A stretch of 64,000 bases of DNA from Sphingomonas sp. PP-CE-3A-406 (GTDB taxonomy: Bacteria > Pseudomonadota > Alphaproteobacteria > Sphingomonadales > Sphingomonadaceae): NCBI RefSeq assembly GCF_003688625.1, contig NZ_RCWY01000001.1, positions 1,384,847 through 1,448,846 of the forward strand, written 5' to 3'. A program made the position numbers and the translations under genes. The notes under the pieces are model-generated. The model searched no databases. It was not told where the DNA came from and saw only the letters and a list, made by a program, of their open reading frames with translations. Below, piece after piece: positions 54,404-62,639 of the stretch (position 1 is its first letter; every line of letters starts with the position of its first letter).

Positions 54404-55106
54404 TTCGATTTCCTCGCTGGCGATGGCGGCAATAGTGCCTATCCGATCGTCGGAGAGGACCGTCTGTGCCAGCGGGGAAGCGCGCGTTGGTTCTCAGCTG
54501 TTGAGCGTGGAAAGCACCACTGCCGCTATCGTCATTCATGTAGTCGCTGACGAATTTACCAGCCAACAGGGCTGCGCGCGGAGAGGACGAATACGCGGTT
54601 TCCAGTAGATATTTGCCGGCTGTGTAGTTGGGTTTGAACGCGCCGCGAGGGGATGAAAGCGGCCGTTCAAGTCGACGTCGTCGCTTTTGAAACCGGACAC
54701 GCCTTCATGATCCGTTTCGACGGTGATCGGTCACGGTCGACCTACCCTGCGACCTTTACTCTTCGCAGTGCTGAACCAGCCGGAACGCCGTGACACGCGC
54801 CGCCTCAGCGCCATCCGAGCGCGGGCGCGACGTAGGTCAGGACGGACTCGAGCACATGCGCGTTATAGTCGACGCCGAGTTGGTTCGGCACCGTGAGCAG
54901 GTTGCAGGCCTTTATCAGGAACGCACCGAGAATAAGGCTCGCAATGGCGCTATCTCGAGCCTTCTCCGCGACGGCCGAAGCTGGCGCGATATCATGGCCG
55001 CAACCTGATGCCGCCGAACGCTGCTCGCCAAGATCGCTGGTAATCGCCGACTACAGGCAGAGGCTGACGGAGCGATCCGGGCAGATGAGCCGGACGCGCA
55101 TTTCTC
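54404..55106. other. Decayed region; no intact gene
   Basis: No complete gene is supported. A possible HTH remnant is readable around 54920-55060 (AISSLLRDGRSWRDIMAAT, then an in-frame TGA, then CRRTLLAKIAGNRRLQAEA). This would be one HTH interrupted by a nonsense codon. Whether it belongs to the AraC fragment downstream or to a separate gene is unclear. Confidence 0.4.
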
Positions 55107-55357
55107 ATGTCGAAGGTCGCCGCGCGGATCGAGACGCCCGAATACCGGTGCGGCGTCACATCAATGGCGGGCTCGGCCATCGCAACGTCAGCGACTACCT
55201 CAACCAACACCGGATCGCCGAAGTCCGCAGCGCGCTCGCCGCCCCCTCGCGGGCCGACGTGCCGCTCCTGATGAGCGCGATAGGTGCTAGGTTTGGCAAC
55301 CTCGTGATGTTCAACCGGGTGTTCAAAGAACTTTTCAGCATAACCCCAGCACGTTTT
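55107..55357 (+). pseudogene. AraC-family regulator remnant with frameshift
   Basis: MSKVAARIETPEYR (55107-55148) and, one base out of frame, RRHINGGLGHRNVSDYLNQH, RIAEVRSALAAPSRADVPLL and FNRVFKELFSITPARF (to 55357) reconstruct the AraC C-terminal DNA-binding domain. A single missing base after EYR restores continuity. The N-terminal part and the residues after the domain are not recognised. Confidence 0.7.
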
Positions 55358-55404
55358 GGCGGCGGCATCTCGAAGGCTAGGCGCGCCGTTTTCCGAGCCT
55401 GCGT

Positions 55405-55430
55405 ACCAGTCGTTTTCGAAAATGACTGGT
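55405..55430. repeat. 26-base near-perfect palindrome
   Basis: ACCAGTC and GACTGGT flank TTTTCGAAAA, giving 12 of 13 matched base pairs around TTCGAA. It stands in decayed DNA between the AraC and HlyD/TolC remnants and could be a cruciform, a terminator-like hairpin or the end of a lost element. Confidence 0.7.
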
Positions 55431-55555
55431 CGGTTTCGAGGATCGGCGTGCCAGGATCGGTTCAAATCGGCAGGGCGACCGCGTTCACAACGGGACGCGA
55501 CGATGCCGATGATTTCAATTGCCCCGACCAGGCTGCCAAGCAAGCTGCCGACTAA

Positions 55556-55975
55556 GCTGATCATCGCCGCCGATCTGCCCCTCCTGCCTGCGCCAGCTGT
55601 TCTTCTGAACCGGTCGTATCGCCCCGATCCGACGCCACGCTTGTTAACGTGGTCACCATCCATCATGCCGGCGGACAGACCGCGGCGTTGGACGGCGTCC
55701 TGCGCCCGCGCCGCGACATTCCGCTTGGCATCAAGACCGGCGGCCGGGTGCTCGCGCTGAACGTGCAGGTCGGCGCCCGCCTCTACGATCGTGATCTGGC
55801 GTCGCGGTACCAAATGCTCGCAACGGTCGAGGCCCGCTACGCCCGTGGCGATCTCGGCGCACCGCCCGTGCTCGACACGCGCCAAGCAACATTAACGGCA
55901 AAGCCCGCGGTCGTTCGCCAGCGCGTCGCGTCGACGCTCGCACACATCCAGCGCCACCGCGCGCTTGGCGTCTAG
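55556..55975 (+). pseudogene. HlyD/TolC fusion remnant of an efflux operon
   Basis: The open frame reads ACASCSSEPVVSPRSDATLV (lipobox-like) and VTIHHAGGQTAALDGVLRPR, then RDIPLGIKTGGRVLALNVQV (RND adaptor N-terminus). It passes in frame at about 55796 to ASRYQMLATVEARYARGDLG, APPVLDTRQATLTAKPAVVR and QRHRALGV, which is the C-terminal end of a TolC-like channel. Everything between, the pump included, is deleted. The signal peptide appears to lie in another frame upstream. Confidence 0.65.
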
Positions 55976-56015
55976 CCGTTCTCTTCGCCCTTATCGATCA
56001 GCAAAGGATCTTCCC

Positions 56016-56867
56016 GTGCTCTATACCCAAATCCTGAAGTTCACGCTCGCCAGCATTCTCGCCGCGACCGTCACGCTACCCGCTTACGCACAGGACCAGC
56101 CCGCCGATCCGTACCGCGATACCGTCACCGTCGGTGCCGGCGTCGCGGCGCTCCCTGATTACGAAGGCTCCAACGACTACCGGATCACCCCCGTCCCCGC
56201 CGCGATCGGCGCCGTCAGGGGGTACGGCTTCGTGCTTGCCGGTAACCAGCTGAGCGTCGACCTAATCAAGGACGAGCCCGGTCCAGTCTGGGATTTCCAG
56301 GTGGGTCCGATCGTCCAGCTGAACTTCAACCGCAGTTCGCTCGGTAACATAGTCGACCTTCGCGTCCGTGCGCTCGGCAAGCGCGCCACCGCAGTCGAAC
56401 TTGGCGGCTATGTTGGCATAGGCAAAACCGGGGTGCTGACGAGCCCGTACGACAAGCTGTCGGTCACGCTCGGCTATCGCCACGACATCAGCAATGTCCA
56501 CGACGGCGGCATCTGGAACCCCAGCATCACTTATTTCACGCCGCTGTCCCGCAAGGCTGCTATCGGCGTGTTCGCGTCCGCCGACATCGTCGAACGCAGC
56601 TATGCCCAAACCTATTACAGTGTCTCAACGGCGCAGAGCGTAGCGAGCGGTTTGCCTATCTATGCCGCCGGTGCTGGCCTCAAGAACTGGACGCTCGGCG
56701 CGATCGGCAGCTATTCACTCACTGGCGACCTACTGCAGGGCATCAAGATCGTCGCGGGCGGCACTTATGGACGCATGGAAGGTGACATCGCCCGCAGCCC
56801 GCTCGTCGCGATCGCCGGATCGCGCGATCAGTGGCTCGGGACGATCGGTCTTGCCTATACGTTCTAG
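56016..56867 (+). CDS. MipA/OmpV-family outer membrane protein
   Basis: A 283-residue outer-membrane protein: signal peptide (FTLASILAATVTLPAYA), then TVTVGAGVAALPDYEGSNDY, RITPVPAAIGAVRGYGF, VELGGYVGIGKTGVL and a final strand ending GTIGLAYTF. MipA proteins scaffold murein enzymes or form small barrels. GTG 56016 follows AAGGA. The sequence is intact, unlike its upstream neighbourhood, although it starts 40 bases after the TolC-like end. Confidence 0.9.
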   Translation: MLYTQILKFTLASILAATVTLPAYAQDQPADPYRDTVTVGAGVAALPDYEGSNDYRITPVPAAIGAVRGYGFVLAGNQLSVDLIKDEPGPVWDFQVGPIVQLNFNRSSLGNIVDLRVRALGKRATAVELGGYVGIGKTGVLTSPYDKLSVTLGYRHDISNVHDGGIWNPSITYFTPLSRKAAIGVFASADIVERSYAQTYYSVSTAQSVASGLPIYAAGAGLKNWTLGAIGSYSLTGDLLQGIKIVAGGTYGRMEGDIARSPLVAIAGSRDQWLGTIGLAYTF

Positions 56868-57559
56868 TCCGTAGTGTGGGTCGGGCCAGTTGGCCCGTAG
56901 CCGGTCATCCACCCACAGCAAGGTCGACTATAGGGGGGCGTTCACGCTGGCACAGCTCAGATGCCCCATTCCCAGACACTCAGCGCTTCGTTGGCTAGCT
57001 CCAACTTCAGACATGTCTTCATCTCAGTGGAACGCGGCGTCAAGCCGCCACGGATCGAGAATTTATTGGCGAACATTGGGACAAAGCCGTCGTTCGGGCA
57101 ATCGGCCGTGAATGTCGAGCTCTGGAAAAATTGCCATTCGGGGGGGGATCCGAGATCGGCTCGGCAATAAGCCAGCCTGCGAAGTAGCAACTTCGTCGAG
57201 ATTGGATCTCACGCCAAACAGCAGCCGCTGTTCCCTGACGAAAACCTCGTCTCCGAGGTTGTCGCGCACGTTCTCAATCCGGCAGGGTATCTCGGCCAAT
57301 GGTGCCGACATGGAGCACGTACGCCACCGCGCAAGCAGCAATTGTCCAGGATTAGGGTGCGCGGCAACGACAAACCGGTGTTTTACGACGGCGCTCGGCG
57401 ACCAGTCGACACTTAAAAGCGGCCGGGCCATTTCCGCCCATAATCCGACATCGAAGGAACTCTCGCTGCATTCCAGAAGCGACCACCCGACCTGAAAGGC
57501 GTAACCGCCGTTTGCGCAACCCTGAAGATTGCGCCGCTTCGACGTCGTTGGCCAATCTT
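56868..57559. other. Interval without a supported gene
   Basis: About 690 bases of lower coding quality. A minus frame 57063-57431 is open and extends upstream without a start to about 57600, but no motif was recognised, and codon bias is weak. Nothing else is evident. Confidence 0.45.
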
Positions 57560-57988
57560 CTATTGGAGCAGCGCGAGCGCTCGTCGGTATTTATCAGCTC
57601 GTTGTCGATCCCGGTTCGTAACAACAGGAAGGCGCGAAAGGTCCAAATTGTCGGTAATGTCGGCGCGCTTCACGTCACGCGCGATCTCGTTTGCGGCGCA
57701 GCGCGCGACGAAAGCACCGTAGTCCTCATCATCGCGTCGCGTGAGTGCCACCACGGCGTCGGCAACCGCATCGCCGAAGCGGGCGCGGATCGTGGCTGGC
57801 GTTACAGCGCAATCCTCGACGACATCGTGCAGCACCGCGGTGATCCGGCGCACATCGTCCGCCTGCGCCAGCATTACCCGGAACGGATGCAGGATATAGG
57901 GCGCGCCAGCCTTGTCGACCTGTCCCTGATGCGCATGAGTTGCGAACACAATCGCTTCGTCAAGTGGGCTAAACGATAGGTCAGTAAT
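57560..57988 (-). CDS. Small HD-domain (p)ppGpp hydrolase-like protein
   Basis: A 142-residue protein of the RelA/SpoT HD type (SAH/MESH1 like): DEAIVFATHAHQGQVDKAGA, PYILHPFRVML, ITAVLHDVVEDCAVTPATIR and VKRADITDNLDLSRL. It keeps the H...HD...D metal residues and ED motif; no synthetase domain is present. No ATG, GTG or TTG lies at the expected place; ATT 57988, seven bases after GAGGAG, is the best candidate, and otherwise translation would come from the far ATG at 58114. It overlaps the upstream gene end by eight bases. Confidence 0.8.
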   Translation of the reverse strand: MTDLSFSPLDEAIVFATHAHQGQVDKAGAPYILHPFRVMLAQADDVRRITAVLHDVVEDCAVTPATIRARFGDAVADAVVALTRRDDEDYGAFVARCAANEIARDVKRADITDNLDLSRLPVVTNRDRQRADKYRRALALLQ

Positions 57989-58217
57989 TGTCGTACTCCT
58001 CTCGGGTCGCGAGCCGACCGCCCATTCGAGCGTCCATATATAAGCGGTTTGAATGGACGGTTTCGCTCTCCCGCCCCGTACCCTTGAAGCGACGAAAAAC
58101 CCGTCCAGACACATGCTCCCAGTGGAAGGCGACGTCTTCGAAGCTATAAATCAAATAGACGTCACGCCCCTCCCGAAATGCGTCGGATGGTACGCCGCGC
58201 TCATCGTCCTCAAGCAA
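57981..58217 (-). CDS. Hypothetical partner of the HD protein
   Basis: A 78-residue acidic and aromatic protein: MLEDDERGVPSDAFREGRDV, YLIYSFEDVAFHWEHVSGRV, FRRFKGTGRES and ending REEYDNY. No family was recognised. It precedes and overlaps the HD gene, whose ribosome site lies in its last codons, so expression is linked. Confidence 0.6.
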   Translation of the reverse strand: MLEDDERGVPSDAFREGRDVYLIYSFEDVAFHWEHVSGRVFRRFKGTGRESETVHSNRLYMDARMGGRLATREEYDNY

Positions 58218-58295
58218 CGCAACGCGCCCTTCCTGTTAGCTGCCTCATCGGCATCGCACGCCTGGATCCAAACGGAAGCACCTCAAGCCGTTCAC

Positions 58296-58685
58296 CTAGT
58301 TTCGAACCGTATCTGCTCGAGGCCGGACCGAGGATCGCGCACGAGGTCGACGCTCAAATTGATCGTCGTATTGCAGCGTTCCGAACATCTCGTACATCAA
58401 ACGCTCGTGTTCCCTTCGAGGCTGCTGCTCTGCGCGTTCATAGTCATTCCACCCGGCACCAGGCACGTCGCCCCAGAAATAGCCGCTGTTGATCTTGACT
58501 TCCAGAAACGCGACAAACGCCCCCACCGGTCGGGCGTCGACTTTAACGAAGCTCCATGCTCGATTATCTGGCTTGTCTTGAACGCTGACGCCCAGAGCCA
58601 CTGCGAGTTGCGTGACGGAAACACTCGGTCCGATCCGAACTCCGTGAAAAACGAAAGAGGATGTCTCGTGTTCGAACGTCAACAT
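58296..58685 (-). CDS. Hypothetical protein, possibly frameshifted at its 3' end
   Basis: A 129-residue protein: MLTFEHETSSFVFHGVRIGP, SVSVTQLAVALGVSVQDKPD, AWSFVKVDARPVGAFVAFLE and KINSGYFWGDVPGAGWNDYE. It resembles small immunity-type proteins in size and setting only. The last 25 residues (ERRPRARSSVRPRADTVRN) look unnatural. A different frame gives TINLSVDLVRDPRSGLEQIR ending at 58292, so one base may have been lost near 58355-58375. A GTG at 58703 is an alternative start. Confidence 0.5.
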   Translation of the reverse strand: MLTFEHETSSFVFHGVRIGPSVSVTQLAVALGVSVQDKPDNRAWSFVKVDARPVGAFVAFLEVKINSGYFWGDVPGAGWNDYERAEQQPRREHERLMYEMFGTLQYDDQFERRPRARSSVRPRADTVRN

Positions 58686-59045
58686 ATCAGGGTCCCGCGA
58701 CACGATCCGCGCGAAAGCTCCCTCGCGGCATGGGCCAATGTATCATATCGACGTTTCGGAGGATCGCTGCTGATCTCGCGAATCAAGTCCACGTGATGCT
58801 GAAAACACGTGATATCGACACGGCGCGTGGTGGGCAGCGATCCACACCTGCAAAAGCGGGAATATGGCTGCTTTATGCCGGTCGTCTTAGATACGATCGA
58901 GTAGAAAATGTTCGGTATCTGCAGAAACGACATACCAGGTAAAACGCCGACGGCATGTTACTGCACGGCTGGATCGCGCCGGGCGAGGTACTTCGCACGG
59001 TCGGTCAGGTATATTCCTGGACTGTGAGTTCGAATACCACGTCAT

Positions 59046-59076
59046 GCCATCCCGCCATCCCGCCATCCCGCCATCC
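59046..59076. repeat. Octanucleotide tandem repeat (GCCATCCC)n
   Basis: Nearly four copies of GCCATCCC. It lies in the AT-richer, gene-free interval 58704-59144, which otherwise shows nothing recognised. Confidence 0.85.
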
Positions 59077-59144
59077 AAGGTGGGTAAATGTTTCGACAGC
59101 GACCTAAAGCGATGGTAGCGTCATCGCCAATATAACGCAAACCG

Positions 59145-59290
59145 CTAAGATATATGGTATCGCGCTTTCAGCGCCCGATCCAGCATCATTTCCCGCGCGC
59201 GCTGTTGTTCCGTCATACCATGGAAGTCAATTGGGGAATAATCGTAGCCGTTTTTTCGTCATCGAGCTTCGTACGGGCGCTGAAATTCAC
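59145..59290 (-). pseudogene. Decayed 3' end of an unknown gene
   Basis: Two frames join at a run of six A: NFSARTKLDDEK, then NGYDYSPIDFHGMTEQQRAR and EMMLDRALKARYHIS ending at TAG 59145. Adding one A restores a single frame. The source family was not recognised. Upstream stops close all frames, so only a fragment remains. Sequence 59291-59474 holds nothing clear. Confidence 0.45.
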
Positions 59291-59474
59291 TCCGCGTCAT
59301 TTACTGATCACGACAAATGGCGGCGGCAATGACGTCAACCAGATTTCATGTTACCAGTTCGTATTCAACCACAGTAAACCGTCCGCTGGTCAGCTCTTTA
59401 CTAAACGCCGAAACCTCGCATTACTCCACGACATCGGAACCGTGCAGCACTGACTGCTCGTATTTTGAGCTACT

Positions 59475-60065
59475 TCACATTCGCCATGTTTCCAGCAAAC
59501 TGCGCCGCGCCGCGGGACGCTCGGCTATCACGCTGCGGATAAAGGAAAGGTTCGCGTCGAATACCGGCACCTGCCAGATTGCTTCGCCTTGCGCCGACAG
59601 CCACGCCTTTATGATCCACAGCAAGGAGGTTTCGTGACGCCCGTCGGCGATACGGGCCGCCAATGCTGTGGCAAAGGATGGCGGCAGTTGATGGCGGGCG
59701 ATCGCTTGCGCAGCGAAGGCCGAATCGCGGTCCTCGCGTGTGTCCAATCGATCGATTAGCGGGGCAAGGACGAGCACATTTCCCGTCAGGGCGAACAAAG
59801 TCTCACGGCGCGCACACTCGAACGCAATGCCTAGCCTCTTATCCTGAGCCTCCGCGGCTTCGAGCACGGCGATGCTGCCGGCATCGCCGATCAATCTCAA
59901 GCCATCGAGATCGGTGGTATCGCCGGCCGAGCCACGCGTTTCCATCAACGCTCGCGCCCGCGTCAATTCGTTGGCGTCCATGCCCTCAAAGTGGAAGGGA
60001 AAATAGCCATCCGCCTTCTCCCGCCCCTTTGCCTCATATTGCTTGCTGAAGGCTGTCCAGGTCAC
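59475..60065 (-). CDS. Candidate immunity protein of the prePAAR effector
   Basis: A 196-residue, apparently cytosolic helical protein: MTWTAFSKQYEAKGREKADG, LIGDAGSIAVLEAAEAQDKR, LVLAPLIDRLDTREDRDSAF, AAQAIARHQLPPSFATALAA and TSLLWIIKAWLSAQGEAIWQ. HEAT-like spacing of helices is possible. No family was recognised. The GTG at 60065 overlaps the effector stop (GTGA), the usual position and coupling of a type VI immunity gene. Neutralisation of the effector is inferred from position. Confidence 0.7.
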   Translation of the reverse strand: MTWTAFSKQYEAKGREKADGYFPFHFEGMDANELTRARALMETRGSAGDTTDLDGLRLIGDAGSIAVLEAAEAQDKRLGIAFECARRETLFALTGNVLVLAPLIDRLDTREDRDSAFAAQAIARHQLPPSFATALAARIADGRHETSLLWIIKAWLSAQGEAIWQVPVFDANLSFIRSVIAERPAARRSLLETWRM

Positions 60066-61315
60066 GGCCAATTTCCCGTATCAGGCAACACGATCTTCTC
60101 CTCGAAACTGGTGATCCGACCCGCCGCTTTGCCGGCCTCGATCTCGGGCATCTCGTATTTTCGGAAGACGTAACCGCCGCCTGCCCTGCTTGGTGATTGC
60201 AACGCTTCAACGTCCCCCGTCAATCCGCGGGTATAGCGTGCAGATGTTTGGCCCCAGACCTGCTCGCCACCTTTGTCCCATGGCATAGAGGTGTTCAAAT
60301 GATCCCAGTCATCGATGACCCGGCCACCCGGTGTGCCTTCCAGCGTCGTGCCCCCATGAGCCTCGGCATATTGCCCTGCCGCGACCTTGTTACCTGACCA
60401 CAGGAAGCCACGCTGCCCGTCGGTTGATACATCCAGTCGGCGTACGACGCCGTCGATGTCTCCTGCGTCGACATGGCGTTTCAGTATGGCACGCGCGTCC
60501 TCGATTTGACCGTCTCTCGAGAGTTGCGAGATACGCGATCGCTCGCTCGCTATACTTCCTTCCCTTGCCAACTTTGGCCCGGACACGACCATTCCCATGC
60601 CGACCAGACCCTGCAATAGGTCTCGGTAGCCCGGCCCGATCGCGTCCCCGACCAGACCGACGCCCTCCATGCCTACGAAACCCAGAGCCCCAATGCCGAG
60701 AAATGCGCCGAATGCGGCAACACCGGCCATCGCAGCAAACGCGCCAGCACCTACCGCGGCGCCTATCCCCAGAATCTGTAGGCCGCCACGCGTCCACGCC
60801 TCAAGGTCGAAAACGAAGCCGGTCCGCACCGTCTCGCCGCCAATGAAGACGTTAGGCGACGCGGTCTTGATATGCGCGCCGCACGTCAGCGTCGATTTCA
60901 GGCGCGACGCGGGCTGCCCGTTGATGAAGACGGTCGACGATCCCTCGCGGACGATAATCGATCCGAGCCAGGGAGGGTGATTGAACGGCAGGCCGTTGCA
61001 GCTCGACGCGCTCGACAATTCGGCGCGGATCGCGCTGCGTCCGTTGATGAAGACGTTCGGCGATCCCACCGCCAGCACGCCAGTCGTAGGTTCGGGCAGG
61101 TCGAAAATCGTCTCAAGCCCCGACGCGATCTGGTCTCCGGCTAGGCCACCGCCCGCCACCGCGCCCGCAATCGCCACCGCAGCAAGTCCGCCGGTTAAGC
61201 CGATCGCACCCACGACGGCGATCCCCGCCGCCACACCGACCAACGCGCCACCGACCATCGCCAGCATGCCATAACCATGGGCGATCTCGTCCTCGACGCG
61301 GGCGGCGGGTTCCAT
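60062..61315 (-). CDS. Type VI secretion prePAAR-PAAR effector with unassigned C-terminal domain
   Basis: A 417-residue protein. The prePAAR motif AARVEDEIAH is at residues 4-13, a hydrophobic region (about 15-60, MLAMVGGALVGVAAGIAVVG...) follows, and PAAR repeats run at about 75-170 (TTGVLAVGSPNVFINGRSAI, GSSTVFINGQPASRLKST, CGAHIKTASPNVFIGGETV). A second hydrophobic region (180-240) precedes a C-terminal domain (about 290-417: GFLWSGNKVAAGQYAEAHGG, TTLEGTPGGRVIDDW, EQVWGQTSARYTRGLTGDVE). PAAR caps the VgrG spike. The C-terminal family is not recognised. ATG 61315 is used; GTG 61321 is possible. Confidence 0.85.
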   Translation of the reverse strand: MEPAARVEDEIAHGYGMLAMVGGALVGVAAGIAVVGAIGLTGGLAAVAIAGAVAGGGLAGDQIASGLETIFDLPEPTTGVLAVGSPNVFINGRSAIRAELSSASSCNGLPFNHPPWLGSIIVREGSSTVFINGQPASRLKSTLTCGAHIKTASPNVFIGGETVRTGFVFDLEAWTRGGLQILGIGAAVGAGAFAAMAGVAAFGAFLGIGALGFVGMEGVGLVGDAIGPGYRDLLQGLVGMGMVVSGPKLAREGSIASERSRISQLSRDGQIEDARAILKRHVDAGDIDGVVRRLDVSTDGQRGFLWSGNKVAAGQYAEAHGGTTLEGTPGGRVIDDWDHLNTSMPWDKGGEQVWGQTSARYTRGLTGDVEALQSPSRAGGGYVFRKYEMPEIEAGKAAGRITSFEEKIVLPDTGNWP

Positions 61316-61349
61316 GGTCACGGGGTTCAGCGAGTCACGGCTCTAAGAC

Positions 61350-61811
61350 TCATGGATAGCTTGCAGAGGCAGCCGGCGGATCAAAGACCAGGCTGGCCAT
61401 CACCCGTCGCCAGTCTGCGTCATGATAGCCGATGTCCGCAGGGAGTGTGGTCAGCGTACAGATGACGGCCAGGAAGCCGCTGTCGAAGAAGATCTGCCGC
61501 AACTGCATGGCGCGACCGTCCTTCTCGAATTGAAACTCAAGCCATCCCGCGTCGCGTTCATTGGCGTGAAACAGTTCACGCTTAAGCTCGTGATAGCCGG
61601 GCAGGCTGCGACGTATAGTGTCGGCTTGTCCATTGAAGTATGACGCGAACGGGGTAACGCCCTTACCCGGGTCCTTAGTGATAACGAAACTCGCATCGCC
61701 GCCACCGCCGGGAGCAGGCGGTAGGCGAAACGCCACGATCGACTGATCATGCCAAGAATCGGGCACATCAAACACGGCCACACTGGTGCGATAGGACGAC
61801 ATGAGCTGCAT
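61350..61811 (-). CDS. DUF1795 / Eag-type effector chaperone
   Basis: A 153-residue DcrB/DUF1795 protein: VAVFDVPDSWHDQSIVAFRL, ASFVITKDPGKGVTPFASYF, KRELFHANERDAGWLEFQFE, AMQLRQIFFDSGFLAVICTL and DWRRVMASLVFD. Eag proteins of this family shield the N-terminal transmembrane helices of prePAAR effectors before secretion. It lies 34 bases upstream of just such an effector, in the same direction. No signal peptide is present, as expected for a cytosolic chaperone. Confidence 0.88.
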   Translation of the reverse strand: MQLMSSYRTSVAVFDVPDSWHDQSIVAFRLPPAPGGGGDASFVITKDPGKGVTPFASYFNGQADTIRRSLPGYHELKRELFHANERDAGWLEFQFEKDGRAMQLRQIFFDSGFLAVICTLTTLPADIGYHDADWRRVMASLVFDPPAASASYP

Positions 61812-62096
61812 GATGCCTCAGTCACGCGGTTCTCGCAACGCCCTACCGGGTGGCCGCGCGCGTAACGGGCCGTCCTGAGATCACCTCACCCGCAATCTCG
61901 GCTATCAAGCGTACGGATCCCCTCCATGCCGGCAAAGGGTGCGCGGGTATCAAGCAGGCAAGCATACATCGTCGCCTATGATCGGCTAAAAACCAACTCG
62001 TCGCAGATCGAGATTATCTCCCATTTCGCGGGACCGGGCTTCCCAGACGGGTAACCATATTGGACTGCGCTTTTTCTGCCGGGGGCGCGGCCGCTT
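61812..62096. other. Upstream region of the effector operon
   Basis: No ORF above background. It should hold the promoter of the Eag-effector-immunity operon; no clear -35/-10 pair was singled out. It is followed by the decayed mobile-element section. Confidence 0.4.
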
Positions 62097-62429
62097 TCAG
62101 GTCGCGAGCGTCAGGCTTCGAACGACCGCTACGTGCGCGTGAAGCGGCCGGGAGCGGCGTTCATGAACGAGCGCGCCCGCTTGCGTCCTATCGACCGCGT
62201 CTCGCCTCATGATCCAATCGACGGCATCACCACCAGCGCGGCACGCAAAGCATTGCCATGCCGCGTCAGTCGCGTAGAGGCTGCGGGTTCCATCGGGATG
62301 CCACGGAAAGGCGCCATGGAGCCGGTCAACTCCATCGACGAATGGTTGCAGGTGGACGGTCTGGCCAATCGGCCCGACCAGCGCACCGCGCGTTGATCCG
62401 TCGCGCAATGAGAACGTATTGTTTTTCAT
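62097..62429 (-). pseudogene. CHC2 zinc-finger (primase-type) remnant
   Basis: The 110-codon frame contains HPDGTRSLYATDAAWQCFAC and RAGGDAVDWIMRRDAV, the second half of the CHC2 zinc finger of DnaG-like and ICE/phage primases. The first ligand block reads FPWH where C-P-W-H is expected, so one Cys is lost. The flanks do not resemble a primase. It is probably a fragment of an integrated element. Confidence 0.6.
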
Positions 62430-62639
62430 ATCCGCCTGCCTCGTCCAGATTGCCGATCTGTATGCTGGAATATAATTTCGGTTGGCTCACTACGACGATC
62501 GCCGATCCGGAGCAACCAATCAACGCGGATTGGGTCGGTGTCGGCATCAGCGATGAACCCGCCCCGCGCTCGAACGCACGGTGCAAAGATAGCACGAACG
62601 ATCGTCGCCAAGATCAGAATGAGGCGCCGCGCAAGCGGC

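Noticed and set aside
54790..55008. Possible resolvase-type HTH
   Set aside because: Only a short HTH-like stretch broken by TGA is visible, too little to assign to a recombinase or to the AraC remnant.
57063..57431. Open minus-strand frame of 122 codons
   Set aside because: No recognised motif, weak codon bias and no ribosome site; the frame extends upstream without a start, so it was left as unassigned sequence.
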